Shown here: in pieces, positions 11,902-21,725 of the stretch
How positions within the stretch are numbered: position 1 is the stretch's first letter
How the letters are laid out: each line of letters begins with the position of its first letter
DNA from: Rosellinia necatrix
Lineage: Eukaryota > Ascomycota > Sordariomycetes > Xylariales > Xylariaceae
NCBI GenBank assembly: GCA_021209875.1
Contig: JAGYVD010000005.1
Coordinates: 62,001 to 126,000 of the forward strand
Direction: 5' to 3'
DNA length: 64,000 nt
Notes under the pieces: generated by a model
What the model saw: only the letters and a program-made list of their open reading frames with translations
Databases searched by the model: none
What the model was told of the DNA's origin: nothing
Program-made: the position numbers and the translations under genes

Positions 11902-12589
11902 GGCGCAGAGCCCTCCCTAGTGAGTCGTAGGTATGGTTCTGGGGAGATGCGGCCGGCTTGGTAGGTGTAGTATGGTATTATTACCACCTCGCCATGAGGT
12001 GGGCACTAAGAAGTGTTAGATAGCCGCGGAATACGCCCCCAATTGATACAGCGAACCATGACTGTAGAATGGGATAATATCGGCGGGGGGAAGCGTAAAG
12101 GGAAGGAAAAAAAAAAAAGAATAAAAAAGAAAGAAATTTATTTAAAAAAAAAATAAAAAATAAAAAAAAAAAATGGAAAACGGAGGGTCGATTGCTCGTC
12201 AATGGGATCTCGTACATAGAGAAATAACTAAGAGGTAGCTGGAGGTCATTAAGATGGGTCAGGCAGCTACCTACCAACCTAGGTAGTTACCTAGGTAGTT
12301 ACCTATAGGCATAGAGTGCCTATGCCATTAGTGAGTGACACTGTGTGAGCACCTAATATGTCAATATGTCACCTACCTAAGTACGGTGTCAGTTTGTTTA
12401 AGCTACTCACATCATTCATGTAGCATTTCTCGAAGCCTTACGATGATCCATTTTATAGCCTTCACAAAAGGCCAGGGTAGGCGCCATGGATCGCTCACTT
12501 GTTCTTATTTCATTTCACATTCATTTCTATTGTTGTACACCCTACCTACAACTACTACCAGTGTATTTCATGCAGCATGCAACACTTGG
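11902..12589. other. Intergenic between TFIIIC promoter and GPI8 3' end
   Basis: A long adenine-rich tract lies at about 12107-12177, and tandem copies of ACCTAGGTAGTT lie at about 12279-12305. The part near 11902 is the likely TFIIIC promoter. No gene is seen. Confidence 0.6.
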
Positions 12590-13849
12590 TCACCTCCTGG
12601 CTCCTTCTAAATAAGACCCCAGAGTCCAAAGAGCTGCACATCCGGCCAACGTCGTCGCCCCTACCACCTTCTTCGTCCACCAGTCGTCGTCAGTAAGCGA
12701 TCTGGCAAGTTGCATTCGCCCGCTACGCCGGGCCTCGGGGCTGGCCGACATCGTGGCATTATTGGCCTCCCCATCCTCCTGGTCGGCCAAGGCGCGTAAT
12801 CGGGCGATGGCCCGGCTGAGTCCCAGCATCTCGTCATCTACCGTCGAGTTCCTGGCCCCATCCACCTCGATATTCTGGACGTTCCCGAAGAAATCTGTCA
12901 ACAGCCGGCTCCGGGCCACGTTGGCGCCTCCGGCAAACAAGTCGTACCGGACACCCGCGTTGGAATGAATCTTCTCGTACGTATAGCTATCAAAGAGGTC
13001 GCCGATCGTCTTTTTACTGCTCAGATCCCGCACCTCGGACTCGAGGAATTCGAGGTTGTAATACGTGTATCGGTCGATGACGGCCACGCCTACGTCGTTG
13101 TCCGCATGGTGGGAGTAGGACGACTGGTCGAGCTCCGACGATCCGGTGGCAATGATGTTTGGCGAATACAGCTTGCTGTACATGGTGTTGGCCTGGCATG
13201 TGTCGATCATGAAGAGGATCTCGTGGTATCTACGCATTCGTCCATTCGTTCATTCATTGGTAAGCGACACAAGCAAACCATGTTCCCCGTCGGCGATTCC
13301 TTACCTCCTCTTCTCCCACATCTGCTCGAAGGCGTCGGCCAGATCGAAGGCGCCAATCTCTTCGGCGTCTTGGAACTTGAGGAATTCGTTCCCGCCGTGG
13401 CCCGTCATGTAGACGAGAATGTTGCTCCGGTCATCGGTCAGCAGGCGCTTGCTCCGGGGCATCTCGTCGCCGACGCGATCAGTCAACAGGCGGATGAAGT
13501 TCTCGACGGTGACCTCGTAGCCGCGGTAGTCGACCTCGATGTTGTCGCCGTACAGGTCGACGGCGCGGTCCGAGTTGCTGTACACGGTGCCCGGGAAGGC
13601 GTTCCGCGGGTTGCAGGCCATGTCGTCGGGCAGCATCATGATGATCTGCGAGTCGGGGATGCCGAGGCGCTTGACGGTGCGGTACATGGAGAGGACGTTG
13701 GCGAGGTGGCGGTAGTTGAACCAGAAGCGCGACGTCCCGACCAGGACGGCCCAGTTGCTGGTGTGCTCGGCGGAGACGTGGCGGACGACGGGCGCGAGAA
13801 GGGCCGCTGCGAGCAGCACGGGGAGCTGGAAGACCCGCGAGAGCTGCAT
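12590..13849 (-). CDS. GPI8: GPI-anchor transamidase catalytic subunit GPI8 (PIG-K)
   Basis: Two exons, 13849-13305 and 13229-12590, encode 394 residues, the usual length of the family. It begins with a signal peptide (about 1-27). The C13 legumain/caspase-like domain shows the start [17 protein letters not shown], the catalytic His151 in MTGHGGNEF and the catalytic Cys193 in [12 protein letters not shown] single transmembrane helix near the C-terminus ([17 protein letters not shown]) anchors it in the ER membrane. As part of the GPI transamidase complex it cleaves the C-terminal signal of precursor proteins and transfers them to the GPI anchor. The intron lies between the His and Cys motifs and splits an Arg codon. 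All key residues are intact. Confidence 0.96.
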
Positions 13850-14277
13850 GGCCGCTTCTTCTATTCCGGATTGCCTTTGCTCTCTTCGGCTTTCTATCCC
13901 CGGGAGTCGATGCCTAGGTAGTCAAAGTGGCAGGGGGGGTTGGTCAAGTGGGACGGGGGTGCATATTACGTTCCGTCGATGTTGATGATGATGGTAGTGG
14001 TGATGGTTTGGCCTCTTTGCGCCAGCAAGGGGGGGGCGCCGAGCAGCCAGCCTTTACCTAACCAAAACAGGTGGGGACAGTAGAGTAGGTAGGGGCAACC
14101 TACCTACATAACTACCCCGTAACTACGTACACTAGTACCCCAGGCTCTAAGTTTTAGTCGCCTCTTTTGAAACACGACGAATTAGGTTTAGCGTTCCTAA
14201 AAACAGTACGTAGTTACCAACATGCTGCTGCAGTACCTACCTAGGTAGTGTACAGAGTAACACCCACCTCACGTAGG
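13850..14277. other. Intergenic: GPI8 promoter and repeat flank
   Basis: Upstream region of GPI8 followed by DNA rich in ACCTACCTAGGTAG-like motifs (for example near 14232-14250). It ends at the TA target site of the AT-rich transposon. Confidence 0.6.
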
Positions 14278-14279
14278 TA

Positions 14280-14396
14280 CACCTATTCCAGGATTAGGAA
14301 TGTTAGCTTGGGTACAAAACAAGGGTGTTGGCCAGGGTGTTGGCCAGGGTCTGTATAATTATCCCTGCTTGTATTTTTATTTATAAATTATATAAA
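14280..14396 (+). repeat. Left 117-bp terminal inverted repeat
   Basis: Identical to the reverse complement of 16480-16596. It contains a tandem duplication of the 13-mer GTGTTGGCCAGGG. The outer two thirds have normal composition, and the inner third is already AT-rich yet still identical in both arms. Confidence 0.92.
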
Positions 14397-16479
14397 GAGG
14401 TATATTTAGCTTTAAAACAGCAGATTTATTAAACTATTAATAATATAGCTGTTATTTTTTGCTAAACTAGCTTTAACTGCGCTATAAGCTTTATTAATTA
14501 ATTATATAATTATATTTTTATATTAACTGTTTTTTATATTTGCTGTTTATATATAAATTATTATTAAATTTAAATATTTAAAAATATTTTAAACAATTTT
14601 ATTGCTTGCTACTTAGTTTTTAAAATAAAATAAACTTGAATTAACGATTTTAAAAGCTAATTTAGTTTATTATACTATTTTTTATGTTATTTAATTTATT
14701 AATTTAAGCTTTATAATAATAAAAACAGTTAATTAATTTAATTAAAAACTAACGCGTTAAAATAAAAACCTTTTATAAAGTTATTAATTAATTATATAAA
14801 AAAATAACTATAAAATAAAGCTATACGGTTTAATAAATTTAATATATTTATAACTAGCTTTTAATTTTTTAAAAACAGCGCTAAAAAATTATAGTTAATA
14901 TATTTAATTAAAACTAAATTAAAGCTTAAATTAAAGCTAACTTTAGTTATTAATAGCTTTTATAGCAATATATATTTTTAGTAGTTTTTAAGCTGTTATA
15001 TTTTAATAAAACAGCAATTAATACTGCTATAAAAACTTTTAGTTATTATTAATTAATTTAAAAATAACGAATTTATTTAATAAAAGCTTATAAGCAAGCT
15101 AAAATAGCTTTTATAAAAGCTGTTTTAGCTAAATATTTTAATAAAAAAAATTAGCTACGTATAAATTTAATTATATTTTTTAATAAATATTAAGCTTATA
15201 TTAACTTTATATAAAAACTTAAATAATAATTTATTTAATAAAAAACTTATTTGTTTTTAATTTTATTTATAAGCGGCTAAATAGTTAAATAGTTTAAAAG
15301 CTTATTTAAAAAATAACTAAAAGTTTAATTTATATATAAAAAAAAAATCAGGGCAATATATAAGCTGTAACTTATAAAACAGTTATTTTGTTTTTAGTTT
15401 AAGCTTTTGCTAGGTTTTAGCTAGGCTTTATTTTTTAATAAAATAACGTATTAAATTATAAAGCTAAAGCTACAAAAATAATTTTAGTAAAACTTAAAAT
15501 AAAAACTTTTAAATAGTTTGCGTATAGCTCTGACTTATTTTTAATTAAAAACGTGTAGTTTTAAATAAAAAACTGGTTATATTATAATTATAATATTTAA
15601 AGCTTTAAGCTAATAAAATTAAAAAAAGCTATATTAGCTGCTTAACTAGCTGTTTTATAATTATTTTTATAGTTTTTAGCTGTAAAAAATGCCGGCTAAA
15701 CTATAAAAAGTTATTTATTAGCAAAAAAAATTATTAAATCGTTAATTAAACAGTTTTTTATATAAAAATTAATATAAAACTGTTTAAACTATAATATTTA
15801 AATAGTTTAGCAAGTTTATAAAGCTTAGCTTATATATATTTTTAATTTTTTGTTATATATAAGTTATTTATAGCTGTATTTTAAACCGTAATAATTTTAA
15901 TAATAAACAAACTATTAAAAAAGTTAGTTAGCTTTAATATATACTATATTAGTTAGTTAATATTAAGCTATTTAATAAATTGTAAAAGTTTTAAAATTAA
16001 AAAAAATAAGTTTTATTAATTAAAAACAGAATAATAAACTAGTTGTTAAAGCTTAAGCTGTTTAAAAATATTTTGTTAGCTATAAAAAATAAAAAAAAAA
16101 ACATATATTTATAAACTAACATAACTTTTAAAAAAATATAAAATTTTATATAAAGCAGCGTTATTAAATAAATAATAAATTAAAATATTATAAACTAATT
16201 AACATATAAAACAATAAATTTATATAGCTTACTTATATAATTATAATGCCGGGATTATAAAATAAACGTTATTATAGCTATAAAATACAGTAAAACTAAT
16301 TAAAAACAGCTTAAAAACGCTAATTAACGCAAAAACAGCTAAAAACGCGGTTAAAGTTAATATTATAGTTAAAACAGTAGTAAAAATTAAAAAGGCTAGA
16401 ATTAGTCGAAAAAATAGCTGTATTATTAGCATTATTAATAGTTTAATAAATCTGCTGTTTTAAAGCTAGATGTACTTTT

Positions 16480-16596
16480 TTTATATAATTTATAAATAAA
16501 AATACAAGCAGGGATAATTATACAGACCCTGGCCAACACCCTGGCCAACACCCTTGTTTTGTACCCAAGCTAACATTCCTAATCCTGGAATAGGTG
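16480..16596 (-). repeat. Right 117-bp terminal inverted repeat
   Basis: Perfect inverted copy of 14280-14396, followed by the TA target duplication at 16597-16598. Confidence 0.92.
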
Positions 16597-17711
16597 TAGT
16601 TGGGACTAGCAGCTAGCCTGTAGGCCTGCTTAATTAATACTATTGATCTCCTTCACAGCGTGTTGTGCCATTAGCTATCATGGACACGGGACCCAAAACC
16701 GTGTGACACAGCAGTCTATTAAGCACAGGTGTATATAATGCCCATGCTCAGGTTCTAGCCTGCCTATTCGTACCTCTAAACATCAGGCACGGTCACATCT
16801 GAACTCCACTCGTCTTGAACCCCTGGAGATCATAACATGGCCTAATGCCGACCAAGCGACGCCAATTCCGGTACCACTCTGCCACCCTGCCCTTCAACCG
16901 TCTTGTTATACTCCTACCACCTATGCTTCTCTCGCTCTGCAGCCTCCCTGGCTCGGCGCTCCGCTTCCCGCCTGGCTCGATACTCCTCTTCGCGCATGGT
17001 ATATGATTTAGCAGTATTCGATTTTAATTTGGTTTCAGGGGGATTTCGAAGGAAGAAATCGGTATGATCCGAGGGCAAGGAAAGATGGGAAGGCGATATC
17101 CTCATAGGCAAGGGGAATTTTATCTACATTTAAATAGCTGCTTACATGCTAAACGCCAGCCTTGTCAAACCTGTCCATCGAGAAGAAGGGTCCTTTGCCA
17201 GGTGTCATAAGATAATATAGGTTAAGCCACGATAGGCCGGCTGGGTCACGGTTCAAGCTTACTATGTACCCAAATTTAATTATTATACGAGAGGGTGGGA
17301 ATAAAGCTCAAGGAAATGAGAAGGTGTGGGTGTTTGAGAGTAAGAAATAGTTGGATTCTGTTATTCGTAATATGCCTTGTGGGAGCGCTATTGCTGTTAG
17401 TCTATTTAAAACAGAAAAATAGCCAGACATCATCATAGGTCAACTAACCCTTTACCTACAACCTTGTAGTTATTTCGTAGAAGTGTAGGACTTTTACAAC
17501 TTTTACAACTTACAAATCTAGGATTAGTTAGGCGGGGTAATTTGCCGAGAATTATAAACGTAGAAACGATTCCCACCCCATAGTTCAAGGTCTGCTCCGA
17601 ATCCAAAGTCTTGATAAAGAATGTGGACATTTTTTTTAAACAAGGTAGCTCGGCGTCTTAATTGCTTTGTACGCTGACGCTTTTGAGCCTGTAGTGATAC
17701 CTTTTGGGTTT
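16597..17711. other. Intergenic, one doubtful small ORF
   Basis: Between the transposon and the 3' end of the DUF3433 gene. A 65-codon minus-strand frame at 16914-17111 ends in a charged stretch (REEEYRARREAERRAREAA) that would form a basic coiled coil. It could be the last exon of a small gene or chance; I cannot find convincing upstream exons. Tandem TTTTACAAC units occur at about 17491-17508. Confidence 0.35.
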
Positions 17712-20700
17712 CTATAGGCTTTGAGCTCGAGTTCCTTCTAAATCACTTCTACCTCTTCTTCGAGCCCCTTTTCCACGATATCCCAGCTCGATTGGAGTTC
17801 CCACATCAATACCGAACCTCGTCTCGGTGTCCATGTGCGCTTGTTGCGAGATGTCGTTCTGATTTATGTTCATGCTGTTGTTCTCCGTTTCTGAGCTTGT
17901 AGACCTCGCCTGCTGTTTCCACCACCCTAAACTGAAAAAGTACCCATCTAGAGATTTCTCTAGTTCTCCTAAACTCATCCACTCTGCCCCCTCCGGCAGT
18001 ATATTACGCGAAGAACACAGCTCGCTTCCTGCAAGGAACCCCATCACACTTGCAATAGAGGAAGGGTTTCTTGGCAGTGTGCCACGCAGGTTGGCGAGAC
18101 GAAAGGCTATTCCGCTTAGAATAACCATGATAGCCAGTGTGATCTGAAGCGCAAGCTTAGATGGGTAGCCAACTGTGAGCCGCTCGGTTTCGCGAGTGGC
18201 CGTGCCGGTTATTGCTCTACTCTCTGGGCCCTGACGTAACCCTGGGGACTCAATCGGCTGGCTAAAGTTGCGGCTGATCACGTGGACCATGTATCTTTTG
18301 TATAGGCTTTGGATAGCTTCAAGTAATCTTGGCGCATTTGCTAGCCCGAATAACTCTTCACGAGGTATTCCAGTTGGTCCGTGGATGATATGGTTAAAAA
18401 AGTTATCGATTCTTATCTCCTCTGAATCCTCTGTAAAAGGTGCAAGCCCCCAGGTGAGGTCATACTCTATACGATAGTTGAATGCACAGATACCCTCTGT
18501 CCCGTTCGTCAAATAGGTTGCCGTTGATTCGTTAGTGATAGGCGGCTGTGAAAGACTGACAACTCCGTTGCGAGGATCTCCGAAGTATGCGACTGTCGTC
18601 TCAACTTGTTGTATTCTTTGGTTGCAAACAAGGATTGTGATATTATTTTGCACAGGATGGCTCAGGTTGCTGAAGTACCCAAAGATAGCGACGATCGATG
18701 GGCACCCCAAAGGATTGTCTGCCTGGTCTCTGACTAGACTACCCTCTATACCCTCTCCAATTTCGGAGTTAGAAAAATTAGTAACGTTCCACGGACCCAT
18801 ATGAACATCATTAAATGTTCCGTACCACGTGGGGAGTTCCCACTCGTATAGTGAACCCCAGGCTTTAGTGTACGTTCGGTTTGCATTTGGGCCCCCATAA
18901 CATCCAGTTGGCAGATCCCAGTGGGCTTCGAATTCAACAATGGGTTCATCCAAGCCAATTGTCGTATTGATCATTTGGCTAGGAATCGTATCGCAATCCA
19001 GCTCCGGACGCAACGCAGGTACAGTTAGCGTAAAATTCGTGGCTGCTGTGTTGAGAAGCTCAGGTGTAAAATCAGTAGAGGGCGTATATAACGCAATTTC
19101 GGAAATATTTGGAAACACGAGGTCATTCCAGACATTGGAGGGCAAACTAGCAACACCTCTTATAACATCGTCGAAGAACTGAGCAGCTCCGATTCCTACT
19201 ATCGAAGCGTTGGAAGGCGTCAAGTTCCAGGTGTGATTTGCAACAGTTGTAACGTTACTATCAAAGGTCGCTCTGTCATTCAGGATCCATAAACCGGAAC
19301 CAAAAATCGCCAATAAGCTACCAACGAGTGTGGCAAGAGTTGATAGTGCGACTCCAAACTGACCATGTCTTACTGAATGGTAGAGCACGAGCAATGGCGT
19401 AACTCCTTGTAGATTGGCCAACATACCTCTAGAGGCCGAGGCTGCGCCATTGCGAAGAGAGCCAAACGGAGCGAAAGTAATTACTGTGAAGTCAAGACTG
19501 TTGAAACATGTGGCAATGAGCAGTATTACCAGGGAGGACAATAATCGTACCCCAGAGGAAGTGAGAAAGGAACCAGCCGGCGCCTCAGCTAACCCTTTGT
19601 GGGCAATAGATATTCGATACAAAATCTCCAGTGCCCCAATAGCCACGACTGGCAGAGTCAACGTAAGAGCAACAAAAGGCAACCTAGCCGACAGTGGTAG
19701 CCAAGTACCAGTCTTGGCTTCTTGAGATTTCAAGGGGCAATCATAGGCTGCTTCCCGTTGAAACGCTACAATTCGAAAGCGTTCGCCAACTGCTGTCCGA
19801 AAGTTGGATCTTGCAAGCAGGGTCTCCAATTCACTCGTCCTTAGCCTACCACTTTCCTGTAGTAAACTTTGCAATGAAGGACTAGCCGCAAGGATACTCG
19901 CGTGGGTAGCAGTAGATCTAGGATCTTGCGGTATTACCTGCCCAGTTGCCGTCAATGTGATCACCGCGGTCACGAGAGTCAGAACGAGGAAACCGGCCGC
20001 CATTATCCCTAGAGAGATATGGCTCACATGAAGCCTGACTTCCTGATATACGCCTTCACTAACAGCTAGTATACTAGCTTGTTGCAGGAACGACTGCTGA
20101 ATCAACTGTGACGCAATACCCGCAAACGTATTTTCAGCGGCAGCCTGCAAAACTGCCGTGTCGAAAAAGCTTTCCCAATTAGAGTTGTTCAGATGAGATG
20201 CCATAACAGTGAAAAATGGAGCTGATGCATCGGATTCCGGTGATCCCCGAGCCCTATCAAGAAACGAAGCACGTAGCGCGGCCGCTTCGCACAAGGTAGC
20301 ATATACAAGTTCCGAGAGCTCCAGGCCGCTTAGCCCAGGTAGATGCTGGCCATGTACCCCTTTGTATTCCCCTGGTATGGAATATGTGCCGCCTTCCAAA
20401 TCTTGCACCACCATAGCTTTGATGATGTTGTAATCGATGTTGCATAGAACAACTGCTGCCTGTAAGACACTCTTGCCTAAAAACTTAAACCCGTTTTCAT
20501 AAACAAAGGGTGTGGAGAGATTTGCGGCTATCACGGCAAAGCGGAAGTCGTGCGGTGTTGTATTATTAAGCGCCCTAGGTTCTCTCCAATTCGACGGATC
20601 TGCACAATTTACTCGCTGAATGGTAAAGGAACTTGGATAGGGCAGGCACTCTCCCGGACAAAATACGTCATTGTCAGGAAATGCCACAAGGTGATAGGGC

Positions 20701-21725
20701 CAACACCCTTCTGGACAAGATACGTCGTTCTCAGGTACCGCCACAACGTCGACAGAGCCACCGGTATCTGTAAACGGGTCATAATCATACTTGCCGCGTC
20801 CGACAGAGCAGGTTTGAGTGTCTAGTTCCAACTGAATAAAATCAGGACCTCCACCTGCGTCTCGGAACCTTGCCCATTTAGGTACCTCGCAGGTGACATT
20901 TGGAACAAAAGTATCGACCAGCATCGACAGCTTCTTAATTGTCTCATCCGCGTTGGTCGCTTCGAAAACTTGGAATGCCAATCCGTCTTTAGTACCTAGA
21001 GGGTAAGAGACATCGGAGCGACTCAGACTCCAGTAGGCAGAGACAGGATCTGTAGATACGTTGGCGTAGGCTGGTTCATGCGCGTCGAGCTGAGCCTTAA
21101 TGATGCCACGAGAAGTTCTGTTGCCGAAAGGTTTAAGGGGAATTGTTTCCCAAAACCGAGAGGCATCGAAAGATGTCAAGAGCCTAGCGTCGTAGGATTT
21201 GGCTAACAGGGTATCCGACGGTAATAACAAGGAGGTAGAAGCCAGGACAATGATTTTCAAAGTGGCAAATCCAAGGACTGAGCATAGGACAGGCCAGTGG
21301 CGTTTGGAGGCAGCTCTGCAGAAGCTAGTGATTTGTAAAGGCGAAATATAATCCATCAAGACGCTATCCTCTGCGGATGATACACGGTCCTGCATACATA
21401 GCCAAGGTTGGGCAGATTTGCACTGGTAATCGATTTGTCTCCATATACTAGTGACGACCACCAGGATCGCCGTGGGACCATAGGTCCAAATGTAGTGGTT
21501 TGAGCTCAGTGTGAGCCTGATCCCATGATGTGCAACGTCGTACCTCCACAGAAGGAAGAGGGAGATCAAAAGAAAAGCCAAAAAGAATATAAAGACAATC
21601 AGGGTTTGTTTGTATAGCCATGCTGATTTCCACATCGCCTTGGGGTGACCGATGCTTGTGCAACTGGTCTCGGTCGTGCGGCTCGGTGCAGATGCGTGTC
21701 GTTGGGTGTCAAACTCAACTTCCAT
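17712..21725 (-). CDS. Large DUF3433 multi-pass membrane protein
   Basis: A single uninterrupted exon of 1337 residues. The first hydrophobic helix is at about 41-60, followed by YGPTAILVVVTSIWRQIDY (82-100) and a Pro-Trp motif (SAQPWLCM) that marks the DUF3433 family. The block then recurs in the middle of the protein: LPFVALTLTLPVVAIGALEI, a further helix pair and APFGSLRNGAAS. The layout is thus duplicated: helices, a large loop rich in Asn-X-Ser/Thr sites, helices, a second large loop, then a last helix (LALQITLAIMVILSGIAFRL) and a cytoplasmic-looking tail. The function of the family is unknown; it is fungus-specific and the loops are probably extracellular. The frame is fully intact, so the gene is likely active although it lies between a transposon and gene-poor DNA. 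Confidence 0.88.
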   Translation of the reverse strand: MEVEFDTQRHASAPSRTTETSCTSIGHPKAMWKSAWLYKQTLIVFIFFLAFLLISLFLLWRYDVAHHGIRLTLSSNHYIWTYGPTAILVVVTSIWRQIDYQCKSAQPWLCMQDRVSSAEDSVLMDYISPLQITSFCRAASKRHWPVLCSVLGFATLKIIVLASTSLLLPSDTLLAKSYDARLLTSFDASRFWETIPLKPFGNRTSRGIIKAQLDAHEPAYANVSTDPVSAYWSLSRSDVSYPLGTKDGLAFQVFEATNADETIKKLSMLVDTFVPNVTCEVPKWARFRDAGGGPDFIQLELDTQTCSVGRGKYDYDPFTDTGGSVDVVAVPENDVSCPEGCWPYHLVAFPDNDVFCPGECLPYPSSFTIQRVNCADPSNWREPRALNNTTPHDFRFAVIAANLSTPFVYENGFKFLGKSVLQAAVVLCNIDYNIIKAMVVQDLEGGTYSIPGEYKGVHGQHLPGLSGLELSELVYATLCEAAALRASFLDRARGSPESDASAPFFTVMASHLNNSNWESFFDTAVLQAAAENTFAGIASQLIQQSFLQQASILAVSEGVYQEVRLHVSHISLGIMAAGFLVLTLVTAVITLTATGQVIPQDPRSTATHASILAASPSLQSLLQESGRLRTSELETLLARSNFRTAVGERFRIVAFQREAAYDCPLKSQEAKTGTWLPLSARLPFVALTLTLPVVAIGALEILYRISIAHKGLAEAPAGSFLTSSGVRLLSSLVILLIATCFNSLDFTVITFAPFGSLRNGAASASRGMLANLQGVTPLLVLYHSVRHGQFGVALSTLATLVGSLLAIFGSGLWILNDRATFDSNVTTVANHTWNLTPSNASIVGIGAAQFFDDVIRGVASLPSNVWNDLVFPNISEIALYTPSTDFTPELLNTAATNFTLTVPALRPELDCDTIPSQMINTTIGLDEPIVEFEAHWDLPTGCYGGPNANRTYTKAWGSLYEWELPTWYGTFNDVHMGPWNVTNFSNSEIGEGIEGSLVRDQADNPLGCPSIVAIFGYFSNLSHPVQNNITILVCNQRIQQVETTVAYFGDPRNGVVSLSQPPITNESTATYLTNGTEGICAFNYRIEYDLTWGLAPFTEDSEEIRIDNFFNHIIHGPTGIPREELFGLANAPRLLEAIQSLYKRYMVHVISRNFSQPIESPGLRQGPESRAITGTATRETERLTVGYPSKLALQITLAIMVILSGIAFRLANLRGTLPRNPSSIASVMGFLAGSELCSSRNILPEGAEWMSLGELEKSLDGYFFSLGWWKQQARSTSSETENNSMNINQNDISQQAHMDTETRFGIDVGTPIELGYRGKGARRRGRSDLEGTRAQSL

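Larger units (their letters stand above)
14280..16596. mobile_element. AT-rich DNA transposon with long TIRs, TA target duplication
   Basis: The element is 2317 bp. Both ends start CACCTATTCCAGG and are flanked by TA (14278-14279 and 16597-16598). The first and last 117 bp are perfect inverted repeats, and similarity continues with a few differences for about 50 bp further in. The interior is extremely AT-rich with no intact transposase frame. The TA duplication and the size fit a Tc1/mariner (pogo/Fot1-like) element whose coding part has been erased, probably by RIP, or a non-autonomous AT-rich derivative. The superfamily call is inference from target site and length only. Confidence 0.85.

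Noticed and set aside
12965..13921. Plus-strand frame of 318 codons
   Set aside because: Antisense to GPI8; low-complexity Val/Asp/Ala composition typical of a shadow frame.
16241..16432. 63-codon hydrophobic minus-strand frame inside the AT-rich transposon
   Set aside because: Composition-driven (Ile/Leu/Phe/Thr) and no resemblance to a transposase.
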